A DNA stretch of 18,062 nt from an uncultured Eubacteriales bacterium (GCA_900546875.1 URET01000026.1:1-18062), one strand, 5' to 3'. Shown: positions 6,460 to 15,005, numbered from the stretch's first letter. Made by a program: numbers and translations. Notes: a model not told the origin generated them from the sequence alone.

Positions 6460-9012
6460 TCAGAAATTATATTCCCCCGCGCCTACGCTCGCTTTTCTGC
6501 CGTCCGCAAGAATAATGTCCGCTGTGCAGCCGGAAGGTACACGGATATTATATTCATAGCCGTTTCCCGTCTTTCTCCACATACTGTATACCTTGCCGTA
6601 TATACTTTTATATTCGGCTTTAGCGTATGTTACGTTGCCTCCGGGGAAAGGAGATATCGAAAACCTGTTTCTGCCTGTTACCTTTATGCCGCACATCTCC
6701 GAAAACAGCCATTCACACACCGCCCCCTTGGAATAATGGTTTAAAGACGCCACTCCGCCCTGAGCCCCGGGACCTTCCCAGCTTTCCCAAACGGTATTTG
6801 CTCCCATTTTAGGCATACACAGCCAGCCGGGCATTTCCTCGTTTTCCAGAAGACGATAAGCATAAGAGACATCCGTTTCCCTTAATATGTACAGAATAAA
6901 GGGGGTGGACAAAAATCCCGTTCCAAGACGCCAGCCGTAATTATCGAGAGCTTTGATAAGTCTTTTTCTTGCAAACTTTTCCTGTTCCTTATCAAGAAGA
7001 CGCATGTATAAAGGACGCACAAGCTTAGCCTGTCTGTCTGTATCAAGTGAAAATTTCTTCGTTCTGACAAGTCTGCGATAACCGGTGCGTGCTTTTTCCG
7101 CATATTTCAAGAAAAGCTCCTTATCTTCGTCTTTACCGAGCGCTGCAGCGATTTCCGCCATGCGCTCCAGCATACAGACAATATAAGCCGTGGTCTCCTC
7201 GGGGTGGGGACAGATAAAGTCAGATATCCTGAAGGCTTTGACGTCGACGGGTTCCGCCCATTCGCCGTAAGACTGACCGTAATTTGAAATATATTTTCCG
7301 TACTTAAATCCTACGCCTGCAGGCAAAGCCGTGAGATACCATTTTCCTAAAGTCTTTATCTTATACATCGCGTACTTCCGCATCGATCCGTAGTTGAGAG
7401 AGATGACGCGATCGTCACCGTATTGTTTCCAGATCCTGAAGGGGATAAAGACTCCCGCGTCTGACCAGCCGGCAGAGCCGTCCATCGAATTCATATAAAA
7501 ATCTATGCCGCCCTTGGGCGAAATCTGACGGTAACAGCCGTTTTTATGCTGTCCGTCGCGCATATCTGCAACATATTTGCGCGCAAAAGGAGCATAATCG
7601 AACATATAGCTCGCGGTGTTCACGAAAATCTGCGCGTCGCCCGTCCAGCCGTGTCTTTCCCTGGTCGGACAGTCGGTCGGAACGTCGGCATGGTTATTTT
7701 TTGCCGACCACAGCGTATTAGAAACGAATTTGTTTATAAGCGCGTCGGAACACTCGAATTTCATGGTTTCTTCCATGTCGGAATATACCGCAATCGCCGT
7801 AAAATCCTCCGGAGCCCAGTCCGCGTCCCCTTCCACAAGCACATACTGAAATCCGAAAACGGCAAACTTCGTCTTATAACGGTTGATTCCTTCTCTGCAG
7901 GTGTAAACGACTTGCTGCAACGGCGTGACCTTGGTACGTTTTTTGTTGGCGCACTGTATGTTTTTCTGAGTGAACTCCCCGTCTTTATCAAGCATTTCCC
8001 CAAAGCGGAGCAGAAGTTTCTGACCATCGTGCGCGTTTATTTCAAAAGAAACATATCCCGCTATATTCTGTCCGAAGTCAAGCACCTTTTTGCCTTCGGG
8101 GGTTATTATCAGATGAGGATCGCAAAACTTTTCGTGCTCTGTAACGGGCACATTGTCCGAAGCCGTCGGCACGACTTTGTTTCTCACCTTTAAAGCCTTC
8201 CCGGCGTATGAAGGCACTCGTCCGCTCTCTATTATTTCTCCGTCCTTATTGTCGGCAAAACGGATCGGACCGTCGTCCGACCAGTCCCATCCCGGATCAG
8301 TACAGATACGCTCTATGCTTCCGTCCTCTCCGTAAAGCTCCAGCTGAAGCAGCAGCTTCGTCTGTACGCCGTATTGATTTCTTCTTCCCCAGGCTCCGCA
8401 ACTGCCACGGTACCAACCGTCCGCAAGCTGCGCCGTTAAGGTATTGCAGCCTTCATTTATCAGCTCCGTCACGTCGTATGTCTGATACTGTATACGTTTG
8501 CAATAATCCGTATGTCCGGGAGCAAGGACAAAATTCCCTGCCTTTTTACCGTTTATACAAACCTCGTAAAGACCGCACGCCGTAGCGTAAAGACGCGCTT
8601 TGCATACTTTTTTTGCCGTAAAGGTTTTTCTGAAACAGTCCACGGGATAACGGCGGCTTCTGCGGACACGGTAATTACCGGCTATCCAGTCTGCCTTCCA
8701 GTCGGAAGCCTTTAAAAGTCCCGTTTCAAAATACGCTTTCTCCGACCACTCTCCGGGCTTATCGTTTTCGTCCCAAAGCATGACCTTCCATTCCGCCCGC
8801 ATCCTTGAGACCGGCTCCGAAGGGTACTCCGCCCGCATATCATCCGACTTTACTTTTCCGCTGTCCCAAAGCGTTTTGCCCTCGCTCTCCACTGCTATAC
8901 GATAAGCCGTCTGTAACTTTCCTCCCTCGCAATTCCACATAAGCCGCGGAAAAGGGATATCTATCCCTACGGGATCTTTAAGAAACTCGGTTTTCAGATT
9001 TACTGCTTTCAT
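6460..9012 (-). CDS. Alpha-L-rhamnosidase, GH78, cytoplasmic
   Basis: An 850-aa enzyme releasing terminal alpha-L-rhamnose from oligosaccharides or glycosides. The order fits family GH78: N-terminal beta-domains (about 1-120), the lectin-like N-domain with CGLYEVCINGKK (146-157) and LAPGHTDY (163-170), a linking beta-domain (about 290-410), the alpha/alpha catalytic barrel (about 415-765) and a C-terminal beta-domain. The catalytic-region signature TDCPTRERHGWTGDAQ is at 446-461, with E452 the likely general acid. VWESWEG at 741-747, with E743 the likely base, matches the second conserved glutamate region. There is no signal peptide or anchor, so it should act inside the cell on imported substrate. 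GAGGAAGG precedes the ATG. It follows a 365-nt spacer with its own candidate promoter. Confidence 0.95.
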   Translation of the reverse strand: MKAVNLKTEFLKDPVGIDIPFPRLMWNCEGGKLQTAYRIAVESEGKTLWDSGKVKSDDMRAEYPSEPVSRMRAEWKVMLWDENDKPGEWSEKAYFETGLLKASDWKADWIAGNYRVRRSRRYPVDCFRKTFTAKKVCKARLYATACGLYEVCINGKKAGNFVLAPGHTDYCKRIQYQTYDVTELINEGCNTLTAQLADGWYRGSCGAWGRRNQYGVQTKLLLQLELYGEDGSIERICTDPGWDWSDDGPIRFADNKDGEIIESGRVPSYAGKALKVRNKVVPTASDNVPVTEHEKFCDPHLIITPEGKKVLDFGQNIAGYVSFEINAHDGQKLLLRFGEMLDKDGEFTQKNIQCANKKRTKVTPLQQVVYTCREGINRYKTKFAVFGFQYVLVEGDADWAPEDFTAIAVYSDMEETMKFECSDALINKFVSNTLWSAKNNHADVPTDCPTRERHGWTGDAQIFVNTASYMFDYAPFARKYVADMRDGQHKNGCYRQISPKGGIDFYMNSMDGSAGWSDAGVFIPFRIWKQYGDDRVISLNYGSMRKYAMYKIKTLGKWYLTALPAGVGFKYGKYISNYGQSYGEWAEPVDVKAFRISDFICPHPEETTAYIVCMLERMAEIAAALGKDEDKELFLKYAEKARTGYRRLVRTKKFSLDTDRQAKLVRPLYMRLLDKEQEKFARKRLIKALDNYGWRLGTGFLSTPFILYILRETDVSYAYRLLENEEMPGWLCMPKMGANTVWESWEGPGAQGGVASLNHYSKGAVCEWLFSEMCGIKVTGRNRFSISPFPGGNVTYAKAEYKSIYGKVYSMWRKTGNGYEYNIRVPSGCTADIILADGRKASVGAGEYNF

Positions 9013-9154
9013 GACACCTTCCTCAACAGCCGGACCGGATAAAGTTTTGTCGGCACGATCGTGCGGCTTATCCGTTACGGCTTTTTCAGCTGATTATTTT
9101 TGCCGCCGTCTGTACAGCCGCCCTTCCGGCAAGACTGACGCGCGACCTCTCCGG

Positions 9155-9178
9155 GATCGGACTCATGCCTGTCCGATC
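9155..9178 (-). other. 8-bp perfect hairpin in the GH78 leader
   Basis: GATCGGAC (9155-9162) and GTCCGATC (9171-9178) are exact complements with an 8-nt loop. It lies only a few bases downstream of the predicted transcript start of the 9192-9220 promoter, so it could stabilise the 5' end of the mRNA. Confidence 0.4.
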
Positions 9179-9191
9179 GCTCTTTTGTTAT

Positions 9192-9220
9192 ATTTTACCG
9201 TTTCAGGAGCCGGATGTCAT
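9192..9220 (-). promoter_or_regulatory. Internal promoter driving GH78, SDR and rhaBAD
   Basis: On the - strand ATGACA (9215-9220) and TAAAAT (9192-9197) are separated by exactly 17 nt; each differs from the sigma-A consensus at one base. The start of transcription would be near 9185, about 173 nt upstream of the GH78 ATG. Confidence 0.6.
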
Positions 9221-9377
9221 CCCTTTGCGCCTTTTTACGCGATATTTTTGCCGCCTTGCGCTCATAGTGCGGACGAAGCCAATATATTCTGGAGATCATC
9301 GTTTCCGCCGGGGATTGACGCTGCGGACGCTCTGACGATTTCCGGGTGCGGCATGAATAAAGTTATCGGTTTTGGTT

Positions 9378-11246
9378 TCAGTCTGCCGACCCTGAAAGCT
9401 CCTTCTGAATTTTCAGGTAATAAGCCTGACCTGCCGCGCTTTCTTTCTGCCAGAAAGCCTCATCGCGGAGGGCGCGTTTTCTGTCCCTTTCTTCCTTCTT
9501 TTTCAGTTCTTCGGAAGACATTGCTGCAAGCGCACGGGCTTTTTTACTGTTTTTAAGCTCTTCTTTTCTTGCTTCTTTCTCCTGTGACAAACGCTTTTTC
9601 TCAAGAGTCTTTTCACGCTTTGCGGCAGTGATCTGTTTATGTCTGGCAAGTTCTTTTTCGTATTCAAGACCTTTTTTGCGGCACTTTTCCGCAAGCTCTT
9701 TTTCAAAAATCTTTTCGCTTTCGGCAAGAAACATTTCTTCTTCCCTCGCTGTTCTTACCTCGGGAGCTACCCACTCTTCTCCTTTTGCTTCACAAGCCGC
9801 CTTCTGTCTTTCGAGTATGACTTTATGCTTGCGCTCTATATTCTTCTCGACGGAAAGAAATACAAGCAAACCCGCAAGCACAATGCCGGTTATGGCTTCA
9901 AGTCCCACAAAAGCGAAAGTTATGGCGTTTTTTACGGATTCCGACTGTTCAAACGCAATGGTGACACCGTCAACGGTTTCCGGCTCGATATAGCCCGTAG
10001 AAGATAGCATGGCATTGAAAACCGCAGTCGCCACTCCCACTATCGCAACGGCGATTATATTATATATGGACATGGCAGTGCCGTCGCAACGGATACCGCT
10101 TTTCCACTCTATATGATCGAGACCGTCCGCAAAAAGCGCCATGAATACATATGCGCACGGCAATCCGCCTATATTCTTTATAAACTGTCCGGTAAGCACC
10201 ACAGCCATATTTTCGGGCGCTGCCCAGCATATCGCGCTGCCCAGAGAGTATAAAATAAAGCCGATAAGAGTCAGATTCCTTTTCCCGATTTTCTTTGCAA
10301 GCGGCCACACGGCAAAAATTCCGATGCCCATAGGTATGCCGCCTATGACCGATACAAACATCTGAGTTTTTCCGTCGTTATATTCTCCGAGGACGTTGTC
10401 GCAGTAATACACAAGGCCGATGTTTTTGAGAGAGGAGGAGAAAGTATATATCAGAAAGTACAAAAACATCACTACCATGTATTTATCCGTGAGCACTATT
10501 TTGAGCTGTGTGAGAAAAGGCACCTTTTTTTCCGTATTGTCTGAAGCCTGTTCTTCAGTGACGCGTTCTTTGGTATAGTAGTATTCAATGAGCGTAAGCG
10601 GAAGAGCTATGGCGGAAAGGATACTCATGACTATGATCCAGTTCACCTTGTCGCTTCCCATAATCGGACGTATGACAAAAGGAAAGACCAGCGCCACCAG
10701 AATACCGCTCATCATGATCGTGGATATCTGATTGAATACGGAAAGTCCGCCTCTTTGCAGAGTATTTCTTGTAGAGAGGGGGACCATAAGATTGTGGCTC
10801 ATATTGAATATCGTATAGGCGAAAGAGTAAAAAAGATTGTAAGACGCTATCACCCAGATCACCTGAACGGTTTCGTTTCCTTCGGGCACGACAAAAAGCA
10901 ACACCCCCGTAACGAACAATAACGGAGCTGAGATCAACAGCCATGGACGCGCCTTACCCTGTTTTGTTTTTGTTCTGTCGATTATGTACCCCATGATGAC
11001 GTTAGTCACGGCGTCCAGCACCTTGGAAGCCAGCGGGAATACAACGAGGAAAACGCCTTCCCATACGTATGTGAAATGCAAAACATCGGTGTAATACACA
11101 TTCAGGTAAGTGGCAAGGACTGCGTTCAGAAGCAGAGCGCCGCAGGGGCCGAGGAGATAGCCCAGCCATTTTTCTTTTGCGGTCACGTTTCCGGAATGAA
11201 CGCGACTGTCAAATAATCTGCTGCTTAGAATTTTCCCATTCAGCAT
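9378..11246 (-). CDS. GPH-family (MelB-like) sugar/glycoside transporter with long charged C-terminal tail
   Basis: A 622-aa member of the glycoside-pentoside-hexuronide:cation symporter family (MFS fold, inner membrane). The first ~465 residues hold about 12 membrane segments. The family motif between helices II and III is present as DRTKTKQGKARPWL (90-103), and the helix II cation-site region reads KVLDAVTNVIMG (75-86). MelB has two Asp here (D55, D59): the first aligns with D78, the second is replaced by N82. Residues ~468-622 form a Lys/Glu/Arg-rich, alanine-containing segment likely to be a cytoplasmic coiled coil, absent from standard GPH carriers of about 450-480 aa. It begins 2 nt after the GH3 stop codon with only a weak GGGAAG upstream, suggesting translational coupling. 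It probably imports the rhamnose-containing glycoside cleaved by the neighbouring enzymes. Confidence 0.92.
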   Translation of the reverse strand: MLNGKILSSRLFDSRVHSGNVTAKEKWLGYLLGPCGALLLNAVLATYLNVYYTDVLHFTYVWEGVFLVVFPLASKVLDAVTNVIMGYIIDRTKTKQGKARPWLLISAPLLFVTGVLLFVVPEGNETVQVIWVIASYNLFYSFAYTIFNMSHNLMVPLSTRNTLQRGGLSVFNQISTIMMSGILVALVFPFVIRPIMGSDKVNWIIVMSILSAIALPLTLIEYYYTKERVTEEQASDNTEKKVPFLTQLKIVLTDKYMVVMFLYFLIYTFSSSLKNIGLVYYCDNVLGEYNDGKTQMFVSVIGGIPMGIGIFAVWPLAKKIGKRNLTLIGFILYSLGSAICWAAPENMAVVLTGQFIKNIGGLPCAYVFMALFADGLDHIEWKSGIRCDGTAMSIYNIIAVAIVGVATAVFNAMLSSTGYIEPETVDGVTIAFEQSESVKNAITFAFVGLEAITGIVLAGLLVFLSVEKNIERKHKVILERQKAACEAKGEEWVAPEVRTAREEEMFLAESEKIFEKELAEKCRKKGLEYEKELARHKQITAAKREKTLEKKRLSQEKEARKEELKNSKKARALAAMSSEELKKKEERDRKRALRDEAFWQKESAAGQAYYLKIQKELSGSAD

Positions 11247-11248
11247 AA

Positions 11249-13690
11249 CTAAACTTCCCGATCTTTATCTTTCGGTAACGCCGAAGCTTTTATTTCAGTG
11301 CAGAAGCACTTTATTCCTTTCAGGATCTTTCCGTTGGCAAGAAACATGAAGCCCTGAGCAAAATTATAAGGGAAAGATTTTCCGGCACACATCGTCATCG
11401 ACATGAGCGAATTGCTTTCCATGACTCTTTTAAGAAACAACGCGCCTTTTATTTTGTTGTCGCGTTCAGTTCCTTCGGGGAGCTTCTTCGCTTTCTTCAT
11501 TTCTTTAACAGAAACGTTTATGACTGCCGAGTAAAGCAATCTTCCGATCACTCCGACCTTCGAAAACACGGAAAATCTGCTTTCCAAGGTTATCGGTTTC
11601 AGTCCGGAGAGAGGAGGTATCTTTATTCCGGCGGCTCTTTCGAACACTTCGTCATCAAGTCCGTTAAACTCCGCTCCGCGGTATGCACGCATTATATCCT
11701 CCGGACACTTTGCGCCCCCTTCTCCCCGTATTTTCACCCGACGGGAAAATACGACGCTGTTGCAATCCCGGCAAATCTCGAATTCGTAATCGCCCGACTC
11801 GACTGCCCAATTTTTCAGCACGGTATCGTAATATTTCAGGTCCGACTTTTTCACGGTAAACTCGACACGCCTTCTCTCCCCAGCTTTCAGACGGATTTTT
11901 TCAAAAGCCCTGAGCTCTCTCACTGGATGGAAAGTATTGTTTTCAGGCGTTTTCACATAAAGCTGCACCACTTCGGCGCCGTCGCGGCAGCCGGAATTTA
12001 CCACTTCGCACGAAACCCTGATATCTTCTCCTTCCGTATCCGTTGTCATATCGGAGTAATCGAACTTTGTATAGGACAATCCGTAGCCGAAAGGAAAACG
12101 CACCTTTTTCCCGGCTGTTGTATAATAACGATAGCCGACATATACGCTTTCTTTATAAACCTCTCTTTCCGTCTTGGAAAAAGAACTGCCGAAAGGCACG
12201 TCCTCGTACTTAAGGGGCCATGTTTCAGCCAGTCTGCCGGAGGGATCCGCCCTGCCGAACAGCAGTTCCGCACATGCCCTGCCCCCGCTCTGACCGGGCA
12301 GATACATATTGAGTATCGCTTTTACCCTCCCTTCAAAAGGCAGCTCCACGGGCGAACCGCCGAAAAGCACCACCGCGACCTCTTTCCCCGCTCCGATCAG
12401 CGATTCGATAAGCGCTATCTGATTTTCCGGCAGTTTCATGTTTTCTCTGTCGCAGCCTTCGCTCTCGACATAGTCCGTCAGTCCGGCAAAAACCACTGCC
12501 TTTCCGTATTTTTCCGAACGTTTTTTCGCTTCTTCGATATATTTGAGCGTCACGGTCGTTTCATTTTCCTTGTAGCCGCGCGCGTATACATATTTGACGC
12601 CCATCTCGTCAAAGGCCTTTTCGGGAGAAGTGAGCCTGAAAGGATTTATCATGGAACTGCCCGCCCCCTGATACCTCATCTTTTCAAAAAGCTCGCCGCA
12701 TACAAATACCTCTTCCTTTTCATCAAGAGGCAGAAAACCGTCGTTCTTCATCAGCACGGCACAATCCTTTGCCACTTCGGCAGACAAACGGTCGTCGGCT
12801 TCAAAATCACACTCTTCCGCATATTCCTTTGCGTATCTCTCAACAAGCTTCAGTACGTTTTCTACTGCCGCGTCAAGCGTTTCCTCTGAAAGCTCGCCGC
12901 TTGCGATCCCGTCAGTTATCCACTTCCTGCATATCGCCGTGTCTCCCGGCATCTCCAGATCCAGCCCCGCCTCAAGACTCGCGATACGGTCGTGCATCGC
13001 GCCCCAGTCTGTCATAACGGCACCTTCAAAACCCCACTCCCTGCGGAGTACTTCCGTCAGAAGCCACCTGTTCTGCGAACAGTATTCGCCGTTTATCATG
13101 TTGTAAGCGCACATCATTGCCGCCGGACGCGACTCCCTGACAATAATCTCGAATACCTTCAGATATATTTCGCGTATGGCACGCATATCGGCAACGCTGT
13201 TACCCATAAAACGGTAATTTTCGGCATTGTTCAAAGCAAAATGCTTCACGCAAGCCCCGACGCCTTTACTCTGTAACCCCTTTACCTCCTGTGCGGCAAG
13301 CTTTCCGGAAAGCAAAGGATCTTCGGAAAAATACTCGAAATTCCTTCCCGCAAGAGGATTGCGCTTTATGTTCGCCCCCGGACCGAGCACTACGTTCACA
13401 CCGTATTTGCGCGCCTCCCTGCCTATAGCCCTTCCGATCTTATACGAATTCTCCGGATCCCACCCGCAGGCAACAGTAGCCGCCGTGGGAAAAGCCGTAG
13501 CGGGAGAACTGCCCGTGACACCGTTATCTCCGCCCTCATCCTGCACTCTCAGTCCGTGCGGACCGTCAGACATGCGCAAAGACGATATCCCCGAACCGGG
13601 AACGGGATTTGTAAACATAAAATCCCTCCCCGCGACCAGCGCCGCTTTTTCCTCTGTAGTGAGCCGGGTCAAGAGTTGCTTCATATCCAT
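11249..13690 (-). CDS. Glycoside hydrolase family 3 (beta-glucosidase-like), cytoplasmic
   Basis: An 813-aa GH3 enzyme. The N-terminal barrel contains RMSDGPHGLR (39-48), the KHFALNN motif (149-155) and MTDWG with nucleophile D228 (226-230). The second domain carries the acid/base segment ESEGCDREN (409-417), where E411 is the likely general acid. Motifs of the C-terminal part include GYRYYTT (519-525) and FPFGYGLSYT (532-541), followed by a fibronectin-III-like domain (about 550-655). A further ~150 residues (about 660-813) resemble the extension seen in many clostridial GH3 proteins and have no known activity. There is no signal peptide. AGAGG lies 10 bases before the ATG. As first gene of the operon it probably removes beta-linked glucose or a similar sugar from the imported compound; exact specificity cannot be told. 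Confidence 0.94.
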   Translation of the reverse strand: MDMKQLLTRLTTEEKAALVAGRDFMFTNPVPGSGISSLRMSDGPHGLRVQDEGGDNGVTGSSPATAFPTAATVACGWDPENSYKIGRAIGREARKYGVNVVLGPGANIKRNPLAGRNFEYFSEDPLLSGKLAAQEVKGLQSKGVGACVKHFALNNAENYRFMGNSVADMRAIREIYLKVFEIIVRESRPAAMMCAYNMINGEYCSQNRWLLTEVLRREWGFEGAVMTDWGAMHDRIASLEAGLDLEMPGDTAICRKWITDGIASGELSEETLDAAVENVLKLVERYAKEYAEECDFEADDRLSAEVAKDCAVLMKNDGFLPLDEKEEVFVCGELFEKMRYQGAGSSMINPFRLTSPEKAFDEMGVKYVYARGYKENETTVTLKYIEEAKKRSEKYGKAVVFAGLTDYVESEGCDRENMKLPENQIALIESLIGAGKEVAVVLFGGSPVELPFEGRVKAILNMYLPGQSGGRACAELLFGRADPSGRLAETWPLKYEDVPFGSSFSKTEREVYKESVYVGYRYYTTAGKKVRFPFGYGLSYTKFDYSDMTTDTEGEDIRVSCEVVNSGCRDGAEVVQLYVKTPENNTFHPVRELRAFEKIRLKAGERRRVEFTVKKSDLKYYDTVLKNWAVESGDYEFEICRDCNSVVFSRRVKIRGEGGAKCPEDIMRAYRGAEFNGLDDEVFERAAGIKIPPLSGLKPITLESRFSVFSKVGVIGRLLYSAVINVSVKEMKKAKKLPEGTERDNKIKGALFLKRVMESNSLMSMTMCAGKSFPYNFAQGFMFLANGKILKGIKCFCTEIKASALPKDKDREV

Positions 13691-13720
13691 TTTTTATTTA
13701 CCTCTTTCTTTCTTGGTTAG

Positions 13721-13726
13721 ATTATA
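13721..13726 (-). promoter_or_regulatory. -10 element of the rhamnoside operon promoter (GH3 first)
   Basis: The - strand reads TATAAT, 30 nt upstream of the GH3 ATG, predicting a start near 13714 and a ~24-nt leader. At 17 nt upstream the -35 position is AATACT, a poor match, which fits a promoter needing an activator such as the adjacent AraC-type protein. Its -35 region overlaps the inverted repeat at 13739-13750. Confidence 0.5.
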
Positions 13727-13738
13727 TTACTTTTTTTT

Positions 13739-13750
13739 CAATAAGTATTG
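13739..13750. promoter_or_regulatory. Candidate operator between the divergent promoters
   Basis: CAATAAGTATTG is an inverted repeat (CAATA/TATTG) lying at the -35 position of both divergent promoters. Nearby, AATTGTT occurs twice at 13754-13760 and 13774-13780, 20 bp apart (about two helical turns), and TTACTTTTTT occurs at 13727 and 13759. Paired half-sites at near two-turn spacing are usual for AraC-family proteins, so this is the likely control region; which repeat is the real site is not decided. Confidence 0.35.
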
Positions 13751-13776
13751 CACAATTGTTACTTTTTTGTTATAAT
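13748..13776 (+). promoter_or_regulatory. Promoter of the AraC-family regulator
   Basis: TTGCAC (13748-13753) and TATAAT (13771-13776) with a 17-nt spacer, close to sigma-A consensus. The transcript would start near 13783, just ahead of the ribosome binding site. Confidence 0.7.
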
Positions 13777-13787
13777 TGTTTTAATAT

Positions 13788-13792
13788 GGAGG
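13788..13792 (+). promoter_or_regulatory. Ribosome binding site of the regulator
   Basis: GGAGG followed by a 7-nt spacer to the ATG at 13800, which fixes the start of the regulator gene. The predicted transcript start is only ~5 nt upstream, so the leader is very short. Confidence 0.7.
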
Positions 13793-13799
13793 TTGCGCC

Positions 13800-15005
13800 A
13801 TGCAAAACATCGATTATAATTATCTGTGCGGAGTAATCGGGAATCTCTCAGGCATACCGGTGCGCGTCTTTTACGAAGAAACTCGGATTTTCTATCATTC
13901 CATAGCGGATCTGCCCGTTGATCCGCTGGAGGCATTCAGAAGCGAGGTATTGTCCGTAAACTCGCATATAGGCTATTATATCACGCCTTATTTTCACTAT
14001 TACGGGATCGTGAACAGCGGAAAGCACAAAATAGTACTCGGGCCTTCCATTCAGACCAAAAACAGCGATCAGATACTTAAAGAGCTTGCTTTCAGGTGCG
14101 GCGTTGCCGCCGCCGACACGGACGCATTTCTTTCGGGCATGAAAAGCATAACTCCGATGCCGCTTGAAAGCATACTTCAGATACTCTGTACGATGAATTA
14201 CGTCCTCAACGGGGAAAAACTCGGTCTGAGCGACATTCAGATATACGAATCCGAACAAAACGACCTCAGAGAGAGGGCGGAAAAGGTACGGGCGAGCGAA
14301 GGGTTCGGCGATGAAACCGGAAACGGAGAGTTTCAGCAAAGCGTTCACAACACGCTTGCTCTTGAGCAGACCATCATGAATATGGTAAGGCGGGGAGACA
14401 CGGCGGCTTTGAAAGAATGGACAGCAAACGCACCGGCAGTAAGGCCGGGGATAATGGCCTCCGATCAGTTAAGACAGATGAAAAATACTTTTATTGTCAC
14501 CGCCACGCTTGTTTCGCGCGCGGCGATCCGCGGCGGCATGGACGTTGAGGACGCGCTTTCCCTGAGCGATGCCTATATCAGAGAATGCGAGTTGCTCGGC
14601 GGTATAGACAAGATCACCAATCTGCAGTACAAAATGGTTACGGATTATACGGAACGTATCGACAAACTTCGTATGGGCAAAACACCTTCGAAGCTTGTTC
14701 TGGACGTGACAAACTACGTTCTTCACCATCTGTCCGATCAGATCACTACGGAAAAAATAGCAAAGGCACTGTTTATAAGCCGGTCGCGGCTTTCGGTGAA
14801 GTTCAAAACGGAAACGGGCGAGAATCTCATAGATTTTATACTCAGAGAAAAAACAGAAGAAGCTAAACGTCTGCTCCGCTACACCGACAAACCTGCCGTT
14901 GCAATAAGCAATTTTCTGGCTTTTTCCTCACAAAGTCATTTTTCACGGGTATTCAGAAAATATGCCGGACTCCTCCCGAACGAGTACCGGAAACTTTATA
15001 GCTGA
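13800..15005 (+). CDS. AraC/XylS-family transcriptional regulator
   Basis: A 401-aa regulator. The C-terminal ~100 residues (about 293-401) form the AraC-type double helix-turn-helix: first reading helix region TTEKIAKALFISRSRLS (about 315-331), second around FSSQSHFSRVFRKYAGLLPNEYR (about 376-398), where the SHFSRVFRKYAG pattern is the family hallmark. The N-terminal ~150 residues, with LCGVIGNLSGIPVR and repeated aromatic residues, look like a ligand-sensing domain common in clostridial AraC proteins; a helical linker follows. It is transcribed divergently from the GH3-led operon across 109 bp, so it most likely activates that operon in response to rhamnose, a phosphorylated intermediate or the glycoside. 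The inducer cannot be read from the sequence. It is not a close RhaS/RhaR look-alike in its N-domain. Confidence 0.93.
   Translation: MQNIDYNYLCGVIGNLSGIPVRVFYEETRIFYHSIADLPVDPLEAFRSEVLSVNSHIGYYITPYFHYYGIVNSGKHKIVLGPSIQTKNSDQILKELAFRCGVAAADTDAFLSGMKSITPMPLESILQILCTMNYVLNGEKLGLSDIQIYESEQNDLRERAEKVRASEGFGDETGNGEFQQSVHNTLALEQTIMNMVRRGDTAALKEWTANAPAVRPGIMASDQLRQMKNTFIVTATLVSRAAIRGGMDVEDALSLSDAYIRECELLGGIDKITNLQYKMVTDYTERIDKLRMGKTPSKLVLDVTNYVLHHLSDQITTEKIAKALFISRSRLSVKFKTETGENLIDFILREKTEEAKRLLRYTDKPAVAISNFLAFSSQSHFSRVFRKYAGLLPNEYRKLYS

Larger units (their letters stand above)
9013..9377 (-). other. 365-nt spacer: promoter and structured leader of the GH78-rha part of the operon
   Basis: No gene on either strand is convincing. 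The - strand carries a sigma-A-like promoter (9192-9220) and, between it and GH78, about 170 nt of leader with three potential stem-loops: GATCGGAC/GTCCGATC (9155-9178), TTGCCG/CGGCAA (9100-9132) and CGGATAA/TTATCCG (9036-9074), the last enclosing a perfect palindrome GCACGATCGTGC (9053-9064). None is followed by a U run. I recognise no known riboswitch. The part 9221-9377 downstream of the transporter stop holds no obvious terminator, so read-through from upstream is likely. Confidence 0.5.

Noticed and set aside
11927..12889. 320-codon frame on the + strand
   Set aside because: Antisense shadow of the GH3 gene; the codon structure belongs to the - strand enzyme.
13848..14348. 166-codon frame on the - strand
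   Set aside because: Antisense to the AraC regulator, which has a clear promoter, ribosome binding site and C-terminal motif.
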